The notes under the pieces are model-generated. The model searched no databases. It saw nothing but the letters and a program-made list of their open reading frames with translations, and was not told the origin of the DNA. Shown piece by piece: positions 47,338 through 59,260 of a stretch of 64,000 nucleotides of DNA. Both the position numbers and the translations under genes were made by a program. Position 1 is the stretch's first letter, and each line of letters begins with the position of its first letter. Source of the DNA: Paralvinella palmiformis (Eukaryota; Annelida; Polychaeta; Terebellida; Alvinellidae); the NCBI GenBank assembly GCA_025642065.1, contig JAODUP010000437.1, forward strand, positions 526,001 to 590,000, in the 5' to 3' direction.

Positions 47338-47870
47338 TCACTCACTCACTCACTCACTCACTCACTCACTCACTCACTCACTCACTCACTCACTCACTCA
47401 CTCACTCACTCACTCACTCACTCACTCACTCACTCACTCACTCACCACCACTCACTCACTCACTCACTCACTCACTCACTCACTCACTCACTCACCACTC
47501 CTCACTCACCCTCACTCACTCACTCACTCACCCACCACCACTCACTCACTCACTCACTCACTCACTCACTCACTCACTCACTCACTCACTCACTCACTCA
47601 CTCACTCACTCACTCACTCACTCACTCACTCACTCACTCACTCACTCACTCACTCACTCACTCACTCACCACCATCACCCACCACCACCACCACCACCAC
47701 CACTCACTCACCTCACTCACTCACTCACTCACACTCACTCACTCACTCACTCACTCACTCACTCACTCACTCACTCACTCACTCACTCACTCACTCACTC
47801 ACTCACTCACTCACTCACTCACTCACCACCCACCCACTCACTCACTCACTCACTCACTCCACAACCACTC
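47338..47870. repeat. (TCAC)n tract, about 530 bp
   Basis: Nearly perfect CTCA tetranucleotides with islands of CACCAC. Two frames of 187 and 201 codons (SLTH and LTHS) are artefacts. Confidence 0.98.
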
Positions 47871-47969
47871 ACTAACTCGCTCGTTCTAATTCTCCCCTAC
47901 CTAGTACCAAACATTCGTACGGTGTATAGAAATGAAATACAAATAACTGGATAAATAGTCACACACATA

Positions 47970-48124
47970 AAACTAAATGGTAGACTAAATGGTCCGAACG
48001 ACCTCCAAGGGTAATGAAGCGAAGTCAAAGATGAAACAACCTTCAGATATACCCATCGCCGAGATTCGAACAGGGGTGGCAGTGATCTGTGGTCCAACAC
48101 GCTACCGCTAGACCACGGAGGCGC
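47970..48124 (-). mobile_element. SINE S1, minus orientation
   Basis: From TAGACTAAATGGTCCGAACG to the head GACCACGGAGGCGC. B-box GAGATTCGAACAGG. Confidence 0.85.
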
Positions 48125-48760
48125 GCACAAATATTAATGAAGACACATATTATTCTCGTGACATTAGCGGTTATCTGTAACATAATATTTATACTAGTAT
48201 TATAGAAACAAAGAAAGAACTAACCGGAAATATCACGGATGTGATCATAGGATGAGAGCGTCTACCCGTAATCAATGTGTTTAGCATATATGGGGCGCTG
48301 GTGGTGACAGTTTTACTGGTTTGTCAGTACACATGTTTATTCAAGTTTCCCTCATTTAATATCGAATAACCTGTTTATCGGCCGTCTCACTTGGCCTTAA
48401 AAGCCTAAAAGTGTATTAACATCCCTTTTATTCCCAGTTTATATGATCATTTCTCAGCAAGTCATGCACTATTCAGAATGCCATCAACGCTAAGCCCATT
48501 CGGTGATGTTTGCTAAGTGTGACTTATAAGTCCCAAATTGTGTTTAGAAAATATCCTAATCATACTTATACGGGCCTAAAATGTGCCCCTTGTAACCCCA
48601 CTGTATCCCTTATGCCAGATGTGGGTCACACATTGGATATTCTTCTATCCGATCAGACATAAAAACACAATTAATGCGAATGATCTGATCCGTGAAAGAC
48701 GACAGTAACCTCCACAAATTAGTGAATATATGAACCGACTTTTAGAAAGCACGCACGCAT
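48125..48760. other. No gene seen
   Basis: Unique sequence. Confidence 0.4.
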
Positions 48761-48765
48761 GCTCA

Positions 48766-48830
48766 CACGTACGCCAACACGCACACACACACGCACACAC
48801 GCACACACATACACACACACACACGTGCGC

Positions 48831-48887
<57 letters not shown>
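48766..48887. repeat. (CA)n/(TA)n microsatellite
   Basis: CACG-rich CA repeats followed by about 50 bases of TA. Confidence 0.95.
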
Positions 48888-48891
<4 letters not shown>

Positions 48892-49409
48892 CTGTAGACA
48901 GCTGGAAACCATGTCAGTGCGAATTACAATTCTATATACAACTGTATTACAATTCTATATTAATGAATTTAATTTTCTTTTTCTCAGCATGTGAACTATT
49001 AAGTAAAACCAAATAACTCGTGCCTCATAATGCTTCATTCTCCGTCATATCATCAATATCACGCCATTGTAGCTTACGTCACAGCAGGAAGGCCGATGTT
49101 CATCATGTCATATACAGGAGGCCATTAATCAAACAAGAACAACCATTGACGTTTTGGTGTTATAGCAACTAGTCACCTGAACCGAAGGTAACTCGATATA
49201 CGGATGGGTTCACTGTGACCTAGATCAATCTAGTGATATTTACCTTAAACAGAACTACATACGACGCAGAGAAACAGACATTTAATTTTTTTCTTTGCGT
49301 CATAAAACGCAATTAATAAATGGGAAGTAATATTGAATAGTCATGATAATGCCTGTTAAAGTATGTCACATATCAAGTTCTGAATGTGACTAAATTATAT
49401 CGTTTGGTG

Positions 49410-49530
49410 GTCACTCTGCTTCTTTAGCTTACCTTGTGCATAAAAGTGGTCGGAACCAGCATTATTATTATTCCTATTATTATTATGATTATTATTATTA
49501 TTATTATTGTTATTGTTGTTGTTGTTATTT
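49410..49530 (+). mobile_element. Old 3' fragment of SINE S1 with (ATT)n tail
   Basis: GGTCACTCTGCTTCTTTAGC, TTGTGCATAAAAGTGGTCGG, then ATT repeats. Confidence 0.55.
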
Positions 49531-49534
49531 AATT

Positions 49535-50060
49535 TTTATTGATTTTGTTGTAAACAGTCGATATATGATAACATAAACTAACAGCTAAAATATAACGATA
49601 TTAAAGTTCTCCGATTAAGTTGTGCAATTTAACGTATTGTAAATACAATTAATATGTTACTGTGTATTTAGATAATATTACGAATAATTCGATACTGGGG
49701 GAGAGGATTCTGATATAATTGATCGATTACACGAACAAACATTAACAATGAACAATACACAATAACAATAGCCAACTGAACAACGAGTGTTGGAAAAATA
49801 AATAACCGTTGAAGCAATCTCTCATAGCTGTCACAATATAATTGCTTAGCGTATGATATACTCTCAAGGGAACATTGTGTATTATATAGCTGGGTTAGAC
49901 AACGAGGTCAGAGAGAGTACCGAGATGCTATAATAAGGATTGACATGTTTTATGAATTTTATGATTCTGAGTGACACTTCTGGATATATATTATATGGTT
50001 TATGTCCGTTAGGATTCAGTGTGGGACTTGAATGATACACAGCTCTAAATATGTATTTGT
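49535..50060. other. No gene seen
   Basis: Unique A+T-rich sequence. Confidence 0.4.
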
Positions 50061-50062
50061 GT

Positions 50063-50063
<1 letters not shown>

Positions 50064-50131
<68 letters not shown>
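50064..50131. repeat. (TA)n microsatellite
   Basis: About 66 bases of TA repeat. Confidence 0.95.
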
Positions 50132-50133
<2 letters not shown>

Positions 50134-50279
50134 TAACACAGTTAAGAAGCAAATTGGACTTCATTTTTATTGTATTTATATATGTGTGTGTGTGTGTGTG
50201 TGGTGCGCGTGTATGCATACGTATGTGCCTGTGCGTGCATGCGTGCCTGTAAATGCATATGCGAGTGTATGTAAATAAT

Positions 50280-51870
50280 TACTAATTTCACACATTTTTA
50301 TTCTCAGTATGGATGCTGATAATTGACCAAAATTAACCAAGTGACAGAAAAAACATACACCACCAGAATTTTTAAAGCGGCGATATACTAATCAATATGT
50401 CTGCCAATTACAGGTAATCATCGGAGTTTGAGAATGCATTCACTCAGCCTTTAATACAACTTTAACTGGTCACAGCTATACAAAAGGCAACTTAACATAC
50501 AGTTCATATATAAGCCTTTTTATTACCCCCCCCCCCAGGTATTTGGTTATAAGACTTAGGTAACTCGAGATCGAAATTCAATATAAGGGCGTGTTATATT
50601 TACATAGCCAGGAAAAAAAACATATTCGTTTAGCGAATTATTCCGAATAAACGCAAGGAATCCTTATATCTACTATCTCCGAGTAATATAGAGGTTTGAT
50701 ATCAATGATTATCTAATTGGAAGATAACACGCATTAATATATTCACTTAGTAACACGATTCGGCTATTATTCAGCAGATAGAGACGGCAGCAGAAAGAAA
50801 AAAGAGCATTAATGTGTAGTGACATATCGTGGTGATTGCCTGCATTATGTTACGCGTAGATGTGTTGACGTTACGAGGATGTTACTTGCTGTCAGTTCGG
50901 CGCGATCTTCTTCAGTATTGGCACATTATGTTAATGTAATGTCAGCATAGCAGTTAAACGACATCGAATATCCCGTGTTATAACCTCGTCAAAGGGCCTC
51001 TATAAATTTGGGTTATCGCCAGTCTTGTCTACACGATTCTCCCCCCCGAGTACGACGATCAGAGTTGAATGGAGATTAGAATGGCTAGAATATTGCTGCT
51101 TAGACCATCGCCGAGACGGCACATGGTGGCTTATTAAAGCCAATGTCTACTGCAGTTTAGAATGTAATTTGCATTTATTAAGCGCTAAGAGCACTATATG
51201 AACGTCGCCGAGTAAGGTACATCGACGGCACCTCAGGGAAATCAGAGCCACACATATCATGACAAAGTGATGAAAGGAGACGTCAAGTTCAACATAACAT
51301 CTAAAATATCGTCAGCCAAGATAAAGCTTCAGTGAGTGCTGAGCGTTTATACTTTAATTGGGTGTTTACGTTGTGAAAAAGGAGATTAACTGGATAATTG
51401 TTTAATTTAATTATTAACTGCAAATGAAAACACCTGTACAATATGTTATTTGTTTGTTATTAGATAAAATTGTTACCTTTGTAGCTAAATATTTTAGAAT
51501 GATACTGATAATAACCCGAACAAAAATGTGTTCACAGTCGATCTTGTCTTAGTAGCCATTTTTAGCGGTTCTAGAAATATTAGGTGACCTGGAAATGAAA
51601 TTAATTGAGGTAGTTTATGTTTTAAATCCAGCTGACACTGAACGATTACATTTGCAGCAAATCTATCTACTTGATAAATATTTGACTCTTAATCTTACAT
51701 CGGTGTCGGTATAACTCATACATGATTTATGAACAGCCTTCTCCGGAATAGACCGCTCCACATTGCAAAGACGACATCTCTGTTATTAGCTAGGAGGAAC
51801 ACTTAGTATATGGCCTGGCCACACTAGACCTTTAAGAGGCCGTGGCGTATTAAAGACCAGCAATAAATTT
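50280..51870. other. No supported gene
   Basis: 50.75-51.35 kb is GC-richer with several CpG sites. 51.16-51.2 kb has an AGCGCTAAGAGCAC motif like element ends. No exon could be supported. Confidence 0.35.
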
Positions 51871-51875
51871 ACGAT

Positions 51876-52154
51876 TTGGAAATGTGGCATGCATTAACTC
51901 CACACGCGAAGATAATGCCTCATCCGATGGCAAACAATGATCTCTATAAAAGAAATGAAAAAATAATTACTCTACCACAGGGTAATATATTAAATCAATC
52001 TGTGCCATCGACAAAGACTAAAGGACTGGAAAGTGAAAGGGGCAGGGTGTGTGTCATATTAGTGAATGACATGACACAGGCGCAGAGAATCGCGAATCTA
52101 GAAAGAAAACTCAAATCGATCACATCACGTGACGGAAGCCACTTTACAGGTTGA
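51876..52154 (+). other. 92-codon ORF, possible exon or chance frame
   Basis: ATG start, TGA stop. The C-terminal part (AQRIANLERKLKSITSRD) looks like a short coiled coil and is followed by a donor-like ACAGGTTGAG. The end of this frame is inside a tandem duplication, and the second copy repeats NLERKLKSITSREG. No family recognised. Confidence 0.25.
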
Positions 52155-52221
52155 GATGTTTAGTGCTTCAGCAGTAGTTAAGTCGGTGTGTAATAAAATT
52201 CTAAAAGGTGACTGACTTCCG

Positions 52222-52265
<44 letters not shown>

Positions 52266-52272
52266 TACAGGC

Positions 52273-52321
<49 letters not shown>

Positions 52322-52448
52322 TAATCTAGAAAGAAAACTCAAATCGATCACATCACGTGAAGGAAGGCACTTTACAGGTTGAGATGTTTAGTGCTTCAGC
52401 AGTCGTTAAGTCGGTGTGTAATAAAATTCTAAAAGGTGACTGACTTCC

Positions 52449-52524
<76 letters not shown>
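52097..52524 (+). repeat. Tandem duplication of about 225 bp, each unit with (GACA)n
   Basis: The units start at 52097 and 52322. They differ at only a handful of sites over the first 110 bases (for example GTGACGGAAGCC against GTGAAGGAAGGC), then each carries an ACAG tetranucleotide run. Confidence 0.95.
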
Positions 52525-52595
52525 TAAAGACTCAAGACAACGGAGGGACAGGTAGACAGCACAGGGATAAATTATAGACCCGGGTAAAAACAAAA

Positions 52596-52596
<1 letters not shown>

Positions 52597-52626
<30 letters not shown>
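52597..52626. repeat. Short (TA)n
   Basis: TA run of about 28 bases. Confidence 0.9.
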
Positions 52627-52629
52627 TGT

Positions 52630-53750
52630 TCCTACTGACGATTGTGAACTGTTCTAGTAAATGTGAGTAAATACTACTATGAAAAGAAGTTATATAATAG
52701 ACAATTTTCGAGACGCATGCGCATTCCGTAATCGAGACATCTACTCTGGTTTACGGGTCAGTAAAGCCGTGTACACAGTGAAGTAGCATGGAACAATAAG
52801 AGTAATTGTTTGTAAATTTATATGTTGGGGGGAGTGACAGAACTAAATCGATCTACAAGTTCTTGTAGCAGTTAGTTTTTTTAAAATTAAATATAACGTA
52901 GAATAGTTTGTATTAATAGATAGGATTATTTTGTGTGGGGAAAGTCAACTTTCATCATTCGAGACGGCTGAAGCTGGGAAGTAATTAATGTCGGAGTGCA
53001 AGTCGGATGTTCAGGCAATAAACTCTAAATATTTGGTAAGAACAATATGAATTCAAACATTAGGAAACTATAATTGGTAAAAGGAATGATTTTATCAGAT
53101 GGTTGAACACGACAACTATATTCTACTAATGATTTGGCCCACATGTGGCAAACCTTGTAGCGACCCCGGTGATGCCGACTTACGTTAGATGGCGCAGTCG
53201 TTGTGAAAATAATGTTTATGCCATTTCAGAACTGCGTTTGATGAAGTTAATGAAAAATACACAAGTCAGACACTCTGATCTTAAAATGATGGCAGCGTAG
53301 TGAATATGTTTTCCCCAGTTGTTTGTGAATATTTCTTGTAAAACTTGAGTTAGGATGTTCAGGATAAATTAAGTTCCGCGTATTAATGTAAATTAATGTA
53401 AATTCCGGATACAATTTCACTTTTCAAGCTAATATAATTTTCCATTAGTGAAACGTTATATCTGTACTTATTTCACAACATTACGCATACAAGGACAAAA
53501 CGACAAATAAGAAACATTCAGTATTTTTTTATTAAAAGAGACTAACAATAAGACACATTCATAAACTCAATAAATACAAGTTTACAGGTATCTATTCTCT
53601 TAGACACTTAGACTCCAAATATCATATCTCTATTGCTGTCGTAGTTATTTCAACTTGATGTCAAGGGACAGTGAAAATACAACACAAACGAAATATAATC
53701 CGACCTTATTTGATTGTTTCCTCAGTTCAGCTACTCTCTCTACCTCTTTA
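52630..53750. other. No gene seen
   Basis: Unique sequence. Confidence 0.4.
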
Positions 53751-53789
53751 TCTTTCTATCTCTCTCTCTTCCTCTCCCCTCCTCTATCT

Positions 53790-53790
<1 letters not shown>

Positions 53791-53873
<83 letters not shown>
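53791..53873. repeat. (CA)n/(TA)n microsatellite
   Basis: CA run then TA run. Frames of 90-104 codons across it are artefacts. Confidence 0.95.
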
Positions 53874-53874
<1 letters not shown>

Positions 53875-53911
53875 ACACAGTTTGCGTGTGCATGTGTATT
53901 TATGTTTATGT

Positions 53912-54062
53912 TTACCGCCACTTGTGTGCACAAGGTAGGCTAAATGGGCCGAACGACCTCCAAAGATAATGAAACGAAGTCAAAGATGAAACACCCTTCT
54001 GATATGGCTCAGCCCCGGGTGTGAACCCAGGTTCTATAGATCTGTAGCCATGGAGGCGCCCG
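53912..54062 (-). mobile_element. SINE S1, minus orientation
   Basis: From CCGCCACTTGTGTGCACAAG to head CATGGAGGCGCC. The B-box is altered (GGGTGTGAACCC). Confidence 0.8.
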
Positions 54063-54444
54063 GCGTGTTTTTAAGTGTGGCGGGCATAAGTTTGGAGTTG
54101 TTCTAACATCAGCTCTGTCGCCGTCCGGTCAACTCGGGTCTCCCTTAGGACATATACTCACCATATAATATGTGTGATAAATGTAGCATTTGATATTATA
54201 TTACAAAATGCACGTGTACATGATTCAGCCCTGACCATAAAGAACGTGTTACTGATAAGAACCCGATTGTTCACCAATCAATCAATAAGAAACTAGATCA
54301 CAACATCTTTTCTTTCTTGCGTTAGGGTGAAGCTCTGATTAATTTAAAATACTAGTGAAAAATTGTTTTGTACATTGATCACAAGAGATTTATACAATTG
54401 CAAAGTTTGCTAACGCCATAAAACCTGGCAACAACGATAACAAT

Positions 54445-54450
54445 GACAAA

Positions 54451-54541
<91 letters not shown>

Positions 54542-54543
54542 AT
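54445..54543. repeat. (AAAT)n tract just 3' of the 55-kb gene
   Basis: About 24 perfect AAAT units, beginning 23 bases beyond the stop codon, so it would lie in the 3' UTR of the minus-strand gene. Confidence 0.95.
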
Positions 54544-54565
54544 ATACATGCGACACAGAAATAGT

Positions 54566-55670
54566 TCAGTAAAACCACATTTGATAATCGTTAACATCAT
54601 TATAATTGTATCCTATCATAAAATTTAGGAAGTCGAAATGTGACGAATCTGAAACGTGTACGGCTTCCTGATCTGGATCGTGTATTGAAGACCCGCCACT
54701 GGGATTCGTCTGAGTTGTGATCGAGTTCTGGATAGTTCTCTCAGTCGGAGAAACGGTAGCATTTCTCGACGAGAAGCTTCGTTTCACGCAATCCAGGAAA
54801 CGACGATACAGATGACATCCCAAGTGCCTCCATTTTCTCACAATCTTAACTCGACGACTGGTTCCTATTACTCTGGTGTTCGTAAGTTTAGCAAATCTAT
54901 CGAACGTGTTTGACATGTTACCTTCCTCGCATGACAGCGCTTCCGTTTTACCTCGAATCAGTTCTAAATTACTGGAATGGGTCAGAAACGACGAAATTAC
55001 CGTACAATTGTCTTCCATGTTTGGCATCGTCCTCGTATCAAATTGATCAATAACGTTGCTTTGTAAATTAGCTGCTATTGGATGCGCTGCGTACCTTCCC
55101 TTTTTCAGAACGATGTCGGTATATTCTCTTCTCCGGTGGTGTCTCTTGTATCTCTCTTTACAGATAGTATCCTTCAGATTTCGATTTTCGAGAGATGTAA
55201 ACTGATTTCCTTTTTTGCTCGTAGACATTTGTTCCACGATACATTTTATAACACTAAACGCTGGGAAGTGCTTCGAATATCTACGACGCCGTTTCATTTG
55301 GAAATATTCCTTTTTATTTGAAACATATCCCTCATCGTATGGCTTCTGCGCGTCTTCGTAATCCGATGTACCTTTATCATCAGTTAGAATGTCATTTTCA
55401 ACTCCTACGTTTGATATCTGAAATATGATGAATAGGTATTGTTTTGCTATAAATGATACGTTCATATTACCAATTTAAAACATAATAAAAAAAAACAATT
55501 AAGACACTAAAATGTTACGAATCATCTAGCACACAAATAAACAAACAAAACACACATACACACACACACGCCCACACAGACACAACACTTACCGATTTTC
55601 CATCAACGTTTATAACAAAGACACTGTTCAGGAGCAGCAATATGACGACCGTAAATTGATTATGTACCAT
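54566..55670 (-). CDS. Two-exon gene for a predicted secreted six-cysteine protein, family unknown
   Basis: Exon 1 is 55670-55593 and exon 2 is 55417-54566, giving 26 + 283 codons and a TGA stop. Exon 1 starts at an ATG in good context (AAGAAGATGG). It encodes a signal peptide: MVHNQF, then a hydrophobic run TVVILLLLNSVFVI, then NVDGKS. It ends at a clean GTAAGT donor. The intron is 175 bases and rich in GT. The acceptor is CATATTTCAG and both sides are phase 0. Exon 2 has six cysteines (KCIVE, ICKER, NCTVI, SCEEG, GCHLY, LDCVK), many basic clusters (KRRRRY, KRHHRRREY, RR, KK) and a polar Ser/Thr-rich tail. Decayed relatives elsewhere in the window keep NxTFDxFxKLTN and the C-x8-C region, so these are the core. 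I do not recognise the family. A prohormone, a helical cytokine-like factor or an effector are all possible. A TATA-like box lies about 0.9 kb upstream, so a 5'UTR intron is possible. Confidence 0.8.
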
Positions 55671-56499
55671 CTTCTTACCTGGTGCGTTACTAATCAAGTT
55701 CATGTCTACAGTGGGAAAACACACCTGTGTGGTGATAGAAACGTGACTCATCGTTTACATTCGTTGATCGAACACCTGTGCGATGGCTGGGACTTAATTA
55801 AACTATCTATTCATCAGGTTGTAGCTTTGATATGAACGTTACACTAATTTGACAATAATCGACCAAAACACATCTTAATATCGTCTAGGAAGAGACCCAC
55901 ACGCTATATGACTAATACGTTCTTGCTTATTGAAATCATCCATTCGGGGTTAGTGTTTTCGTTCGGAGCGTTGCGGTGTTATAATGGTATCAAAGCAGTG
56001 AAACATAATAGCAGCGTTCACCTGATATAACCGAGACAGTTAACAAGTTAGAGGTTTAGGTCCAAGACTGACCCAGATCTAAATTAGGTCATTCGTAACG
56101 ATGCATGGAACGCCATTAGTCATATAAAATGGCTTAGACTAGGTTATCCCGTATGGATGACGATGAAGGTCAACCCAATATTTGGCAATAGGTAACTCTT
56201 CCTTAACGGCCAATTCCGTAATAATCAGTTGACATTAGCTAGTGCAGTATGGCTAATTGTCTGTTTGAGTGTTGCGCGCGTGAAACGCGACTAAATGCTT
56301 CAAGTCAAAGCCATGTAACATTCCGTGTTAAGACAGACAAATTGTCGACAACTTTACGTTATTGTCAGTTAGCTATGACATGCCAAACTTACCTCATGTT
56401 TAATATTTCCGTGTCCCCAGTCCGTTGGTAACAGTTCCGTGCCACAACATTACGGTATTTTATACGTTATAATACTACATGCTAAATATGTTAACGTAG

Positions 56500-56660
56500 T
56501 CTTTTAGCATTAGCCTTCGAACGAGGACACCGCAGCTCTCTCTACTGACAGCTGGTAACGGAGTCCCACCAACTGACAGCTTATATAGCGTGCTGTAGTC
56601 AGTGGTACTGATGTTCTACACAGCAGACTGGCCACACTCCCGAAGATAAACATAGGGTAT
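56500..56660 (-). promoter_or_regulatory. Conserved upstream block with TATA box of the 55-kb secreted-protein gene
   Basis: On the minus strand the block reads CACGCTATATAAGCTG, with TATATAA at 56587-56581. It continues into CAGTTGGTGGGACTCCG and, about 60 bases on, GGCTAATGCTAAAAG. The same order of motifs is found upstream of four decayed family members, near 12.38, 27.73, 32.76 and 43.1 kb. It is the only conserved non-coding element in front of all of them. The call of core promoter is inferred from the TATA match and its position. Its distance to the ATG (about 0.9 kb) implies either a long leader or an untranslated first exon. Confidence 0.5.
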
Positions 56661-56704
56661 CGGGGAGGCTGGATCGTGCGTGGCCAGCTACAGGTCGGAT
56701 AGAT

Positions 56705-56795
56705 GTACAGTATATAATGTCTGTGTGTGTGTGTGTGTGTGCATCTGTGCATATGTGTGTGTCTGTATGTGTGTGTGTGTGTGTGTGTGCTTGTA
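56705..56795. repeat. (TG)n microsatellite
   Basis: TG-rich run leading into the first unit of the 57-64 kb array. Confidence 0.9.
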
Positions 56796-56845
56796 TGTCA
56801 GTATGTAAGCGTACGTTTGTTAAATCAGACAAAAATATAATCGTA

Positions 56846-56959
56846 ATGCCTGGCTATACAGGCAAATATTGGAATACTGCAGTTACTGCTGCTAGTGCTG
56901 GTACTGCACTTAATACACTTATTGCACTTACTGCATTTATTGGAATACTCAGAGCATGA
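56846..56959 (+). other. Array ORF A, copy 1 (37 codons)
   Basis: MPGYTGKYWNTAVTAAS, then AGTALNTLIALTAFIGILRA, then TGA. It aligns with copies at 58.56, 59.07-59.26 (minus) and 62.37 kb. A TG microsatellite lies just before it in the plus-strand copies. Confidence 0.35.
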
Positions 56960-57049
56960 AGTTGACCAATAACTAGATTATATTCGAGAATGTATAACAC
57001 ATGATCTGATCAACTGAATTGTTTGGCATGGAGCTAAACTTATCTATAT

Positions 57050-58110
57050 AAAAACAATTAATCCTTTATGCAATAGTGACCCACAGAGAAGTTAAAGGTA
57101 GAAATACAGTTGCGCTGGCATGTACTATTCCGGATTTTTAATGGAAAGTTGTGAATTATGAATTTTGGCAACCAGCATATAATATTATATAATATATATA
57201 TGACTCATGCGCTCTGACATATGTTGAGAAATGTTTCTCCAAAATTAGGCAATCATGAATTGAATATTATGTATTTGTATGATTGTATTATATATGCAAA
57301 ATTGCCTTTTAAAATTTGAACACTTAGAAATTAAACAACCGCTGCTACACTTCAAATAATAATAAACCGAACCAAACAATAATACACAGGTAATGACTAC
57401 TTGAAGGGAAAAATATAGCTGAATACATATTATATCCAGTAACAGTCATATACAAACGATATAATATGTAGGGCATCCTAGGAGGATCCGTAACTCACAC
57501 CTTGCACTGAAATAACACAGCTTTTTCCGATATTTGTGATCCTATCATATTTGATTGTCTTCTCAGATATCAACATATTTGTGTAGATTATCCCAATTAC
57601 AGTCAGTCAATCTGTTGAACAGATGATTCAGCCGTTGAATAACTTCATTCGCTATTCTAACAAAATAACATTCTTCTCATCCCCGAAATAATTACTGTTG
57701 GGCGTTGACGTTCAGGATTGTACTTTAGCATATATTTCCTAAGACAATAAAGCAATGAATAATCTCTATATCAGAAATATAATATTTATGTTAGTCAATG
57801 ATAAAGATATGAATATTCATTGGATGCTGACTAGATTCTATACATAATTAAAGAAATATGCCATAAATGTCCTCTTAACCGAAGATAACTCGATGCTTAC
57901 TAAGTGAGAACTATATGTTCCAAATTATATTAAGACAATCCCTTTATCATCAATCTACGACCTGAAGGTGGCTTTTGTAGTTGACATTTGCCAAATGTGA
58001 ATGACATGTTGGAGGCTTGCCCCTCTTTTCGACATTGCACATAAATTACAATTACTGAGAGTAAACTGATTTGAGAAGGATTCCACTATCAATAACATTA
58101 AAATTAAACA
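57050..58110 (+). repeat. Array unit B, copy 1
   Basis: Landmarks: AATTAGGCAATC, GGATCCGTAACTC, AATCTGTTGAACAGATGATT, TGCCAAATGTGAATGACATG, AAACTGATTTGAGAAGGATT. The same order recurs at 60.45-59.2 (reverse), 60.85-62.0 and 62.9-63.77 kb. The 3' end TATTATCCTCTTCTC resembles a splice acceptor in the last copy. Confidence 0.7.
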
Positions 58111-58563
58111 ACGGTATTATCCTCTTCTCGCATGTCATGTGTATGCATGTGTGAGTGTGTGTGTGTGTGTGTGTCTGTGTGTGTTTGAATATGTATATGT
58201 GGAGAGTTTGGCTCATAACCTCAACACCTGAACATTCTTAAAACCTATACCTCCATAAATATATACATAACTACATATATACATATATGAACCTAAACAT
58301 ACAAAAATCTCCATATATGTGGGGAGTATGTGTGTATGTATGTATATATGTGCGGATGAGTTTATACCTGCATCTTCGTTCGCTTATGTATGTGTGCGTG
58401 TGTAAGCAGGTTTTATTGCGTATGTGTTTGTGTGGTGTAGTGTGTGGTGTGTGTGTGTATATGTGTGTGTATGGTGGTTAGGTGTACTGGTGTTTGTGGT
58501 GTATATATGAATGTGTGTTTGTGTGCGAGCGCGCGTTTGTGTAATATAAACATAAACGTAACG

Positions 58564-58710
58564 ATTGGTTTCGCTGGCAAATATTGCAATATTGCACTTA
58601 TGGCACCTACGACACCAACTGCACTTACTGGATTTAATTTCGTTAATGCATCAATCAGAGCACAACGTTTACCAAAACCTAGATTACAGTCAAGAATTAA
58701 TAACACATGA
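58564..58710 (+). other. Array ORF A, copy 2
   Basis: GFAGKYCNIALMAPTTPTAL, then TGFNFVNASIRAQRLPKPRL, QSRINNT, then TGA. The upstream TG repeat makes an open frame that is not meaningful. Confidence 0.35.
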
Positions 58711-58744
58711 TCTGATCAACTGGATTTTTGTCATGGAGCTAAAT

Positions 58745-59035
58745 ATTAACTCATGACAAAGAGTATCTACAAGAGAAAACATCTTCCTCTATAATTATAG
58801 TAAATTTCATAATCCGACTAACAGCTAAAGAACAAGGAATATTCGATATAAATCTATTCATATTAGAATATTGTGTCAACTACCATACAATTACCAACAT
58901 CAATTTACACAAAAAACTGTCATCTTCGAGTCCAGGAAGTATTTATTATAACAAAGATTTCTGCATTATTAATGATCCTAGACATTACCTATCGTCAGCA
59001 AATGTAATAATGGATGATATATCTTGTAAAAAATC
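58745..59035 (+). repeat. Array unit C, copy 1
   Basis: TATCTACAAGAGAAAACA, TAATTATAGTAA, GCTAAAGAACAAG, TCATCTTCGAGTCCAGGA and TCAGCAAATGTAATAATGG recur at 60.64-60.78 and 62.51-62.80 kb. Confidence 0.7.
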
Positions 59036-59068
59036 CAGTTGATCAGATCATGTGTCATTAATTCTCGA

Positions 59069-59260
59069 CTATAATCTAGGTTTTGGTAAACGTTGTGCTC
59101 TGAGTGATGCAGTAAGGAAAGTAAATGCATTAAGTGCAGTTGGTGCCGTAGGTGTACTAAGCGCAATATTGCAATATTTGCGAGCGTAACCAATCGTTGC
59201 CAGAAGAGGATAATACCGTTGTTTAATTTTAATGTTATTGATAGTGGAATCCTTCTCAAA
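59069..59260 (-). CDS. 63-codon open frame formed by array ORF A without its microsatellite
   Basis: Read on the minus strand from after a TGA: FEKDSTINNIKIKQRYYPLL, ATIGYARKYCNIALSTPTAP, TALNAFTFLTASLRAQRLPK, PRL, stop. In the plus-strand units the first half (to YYPLL) and the second half (from IGY or IGF) are separated by a TG repeat of about 400 bases. Here they are joined. There is no ATG at the start. It may be a deletion product, or it may show the original exon before the microsatellite grew. Function unknown. Confidence 0.3.
   Translation of the reverse strand, partial: FEKDSTINNIKIKQRYYPLLATIGYARKYCNIALSTPTAPTALNAFTFLTASLRAQRLPKPRL

Noticed and set aside
47284..47889. 201- and 187-codon SLTHSLTH frames
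   Set aside because: A tetranucleotide repeat without stops in any frame; no biased codon use or domain.
54379..54600. Minus frames with LFIYLFIY
   Set aside because: They translate the AAAT repeat in the 3' flank of the 55-kb gene.
55515..55751. 78-codon minus frame as a separate protein
   Set aside because: Its middle is the signal-peptide exon of the 55-kb gene; its C-terminal VCVC part is intron and its N-terminus is upstream of the better ATG.
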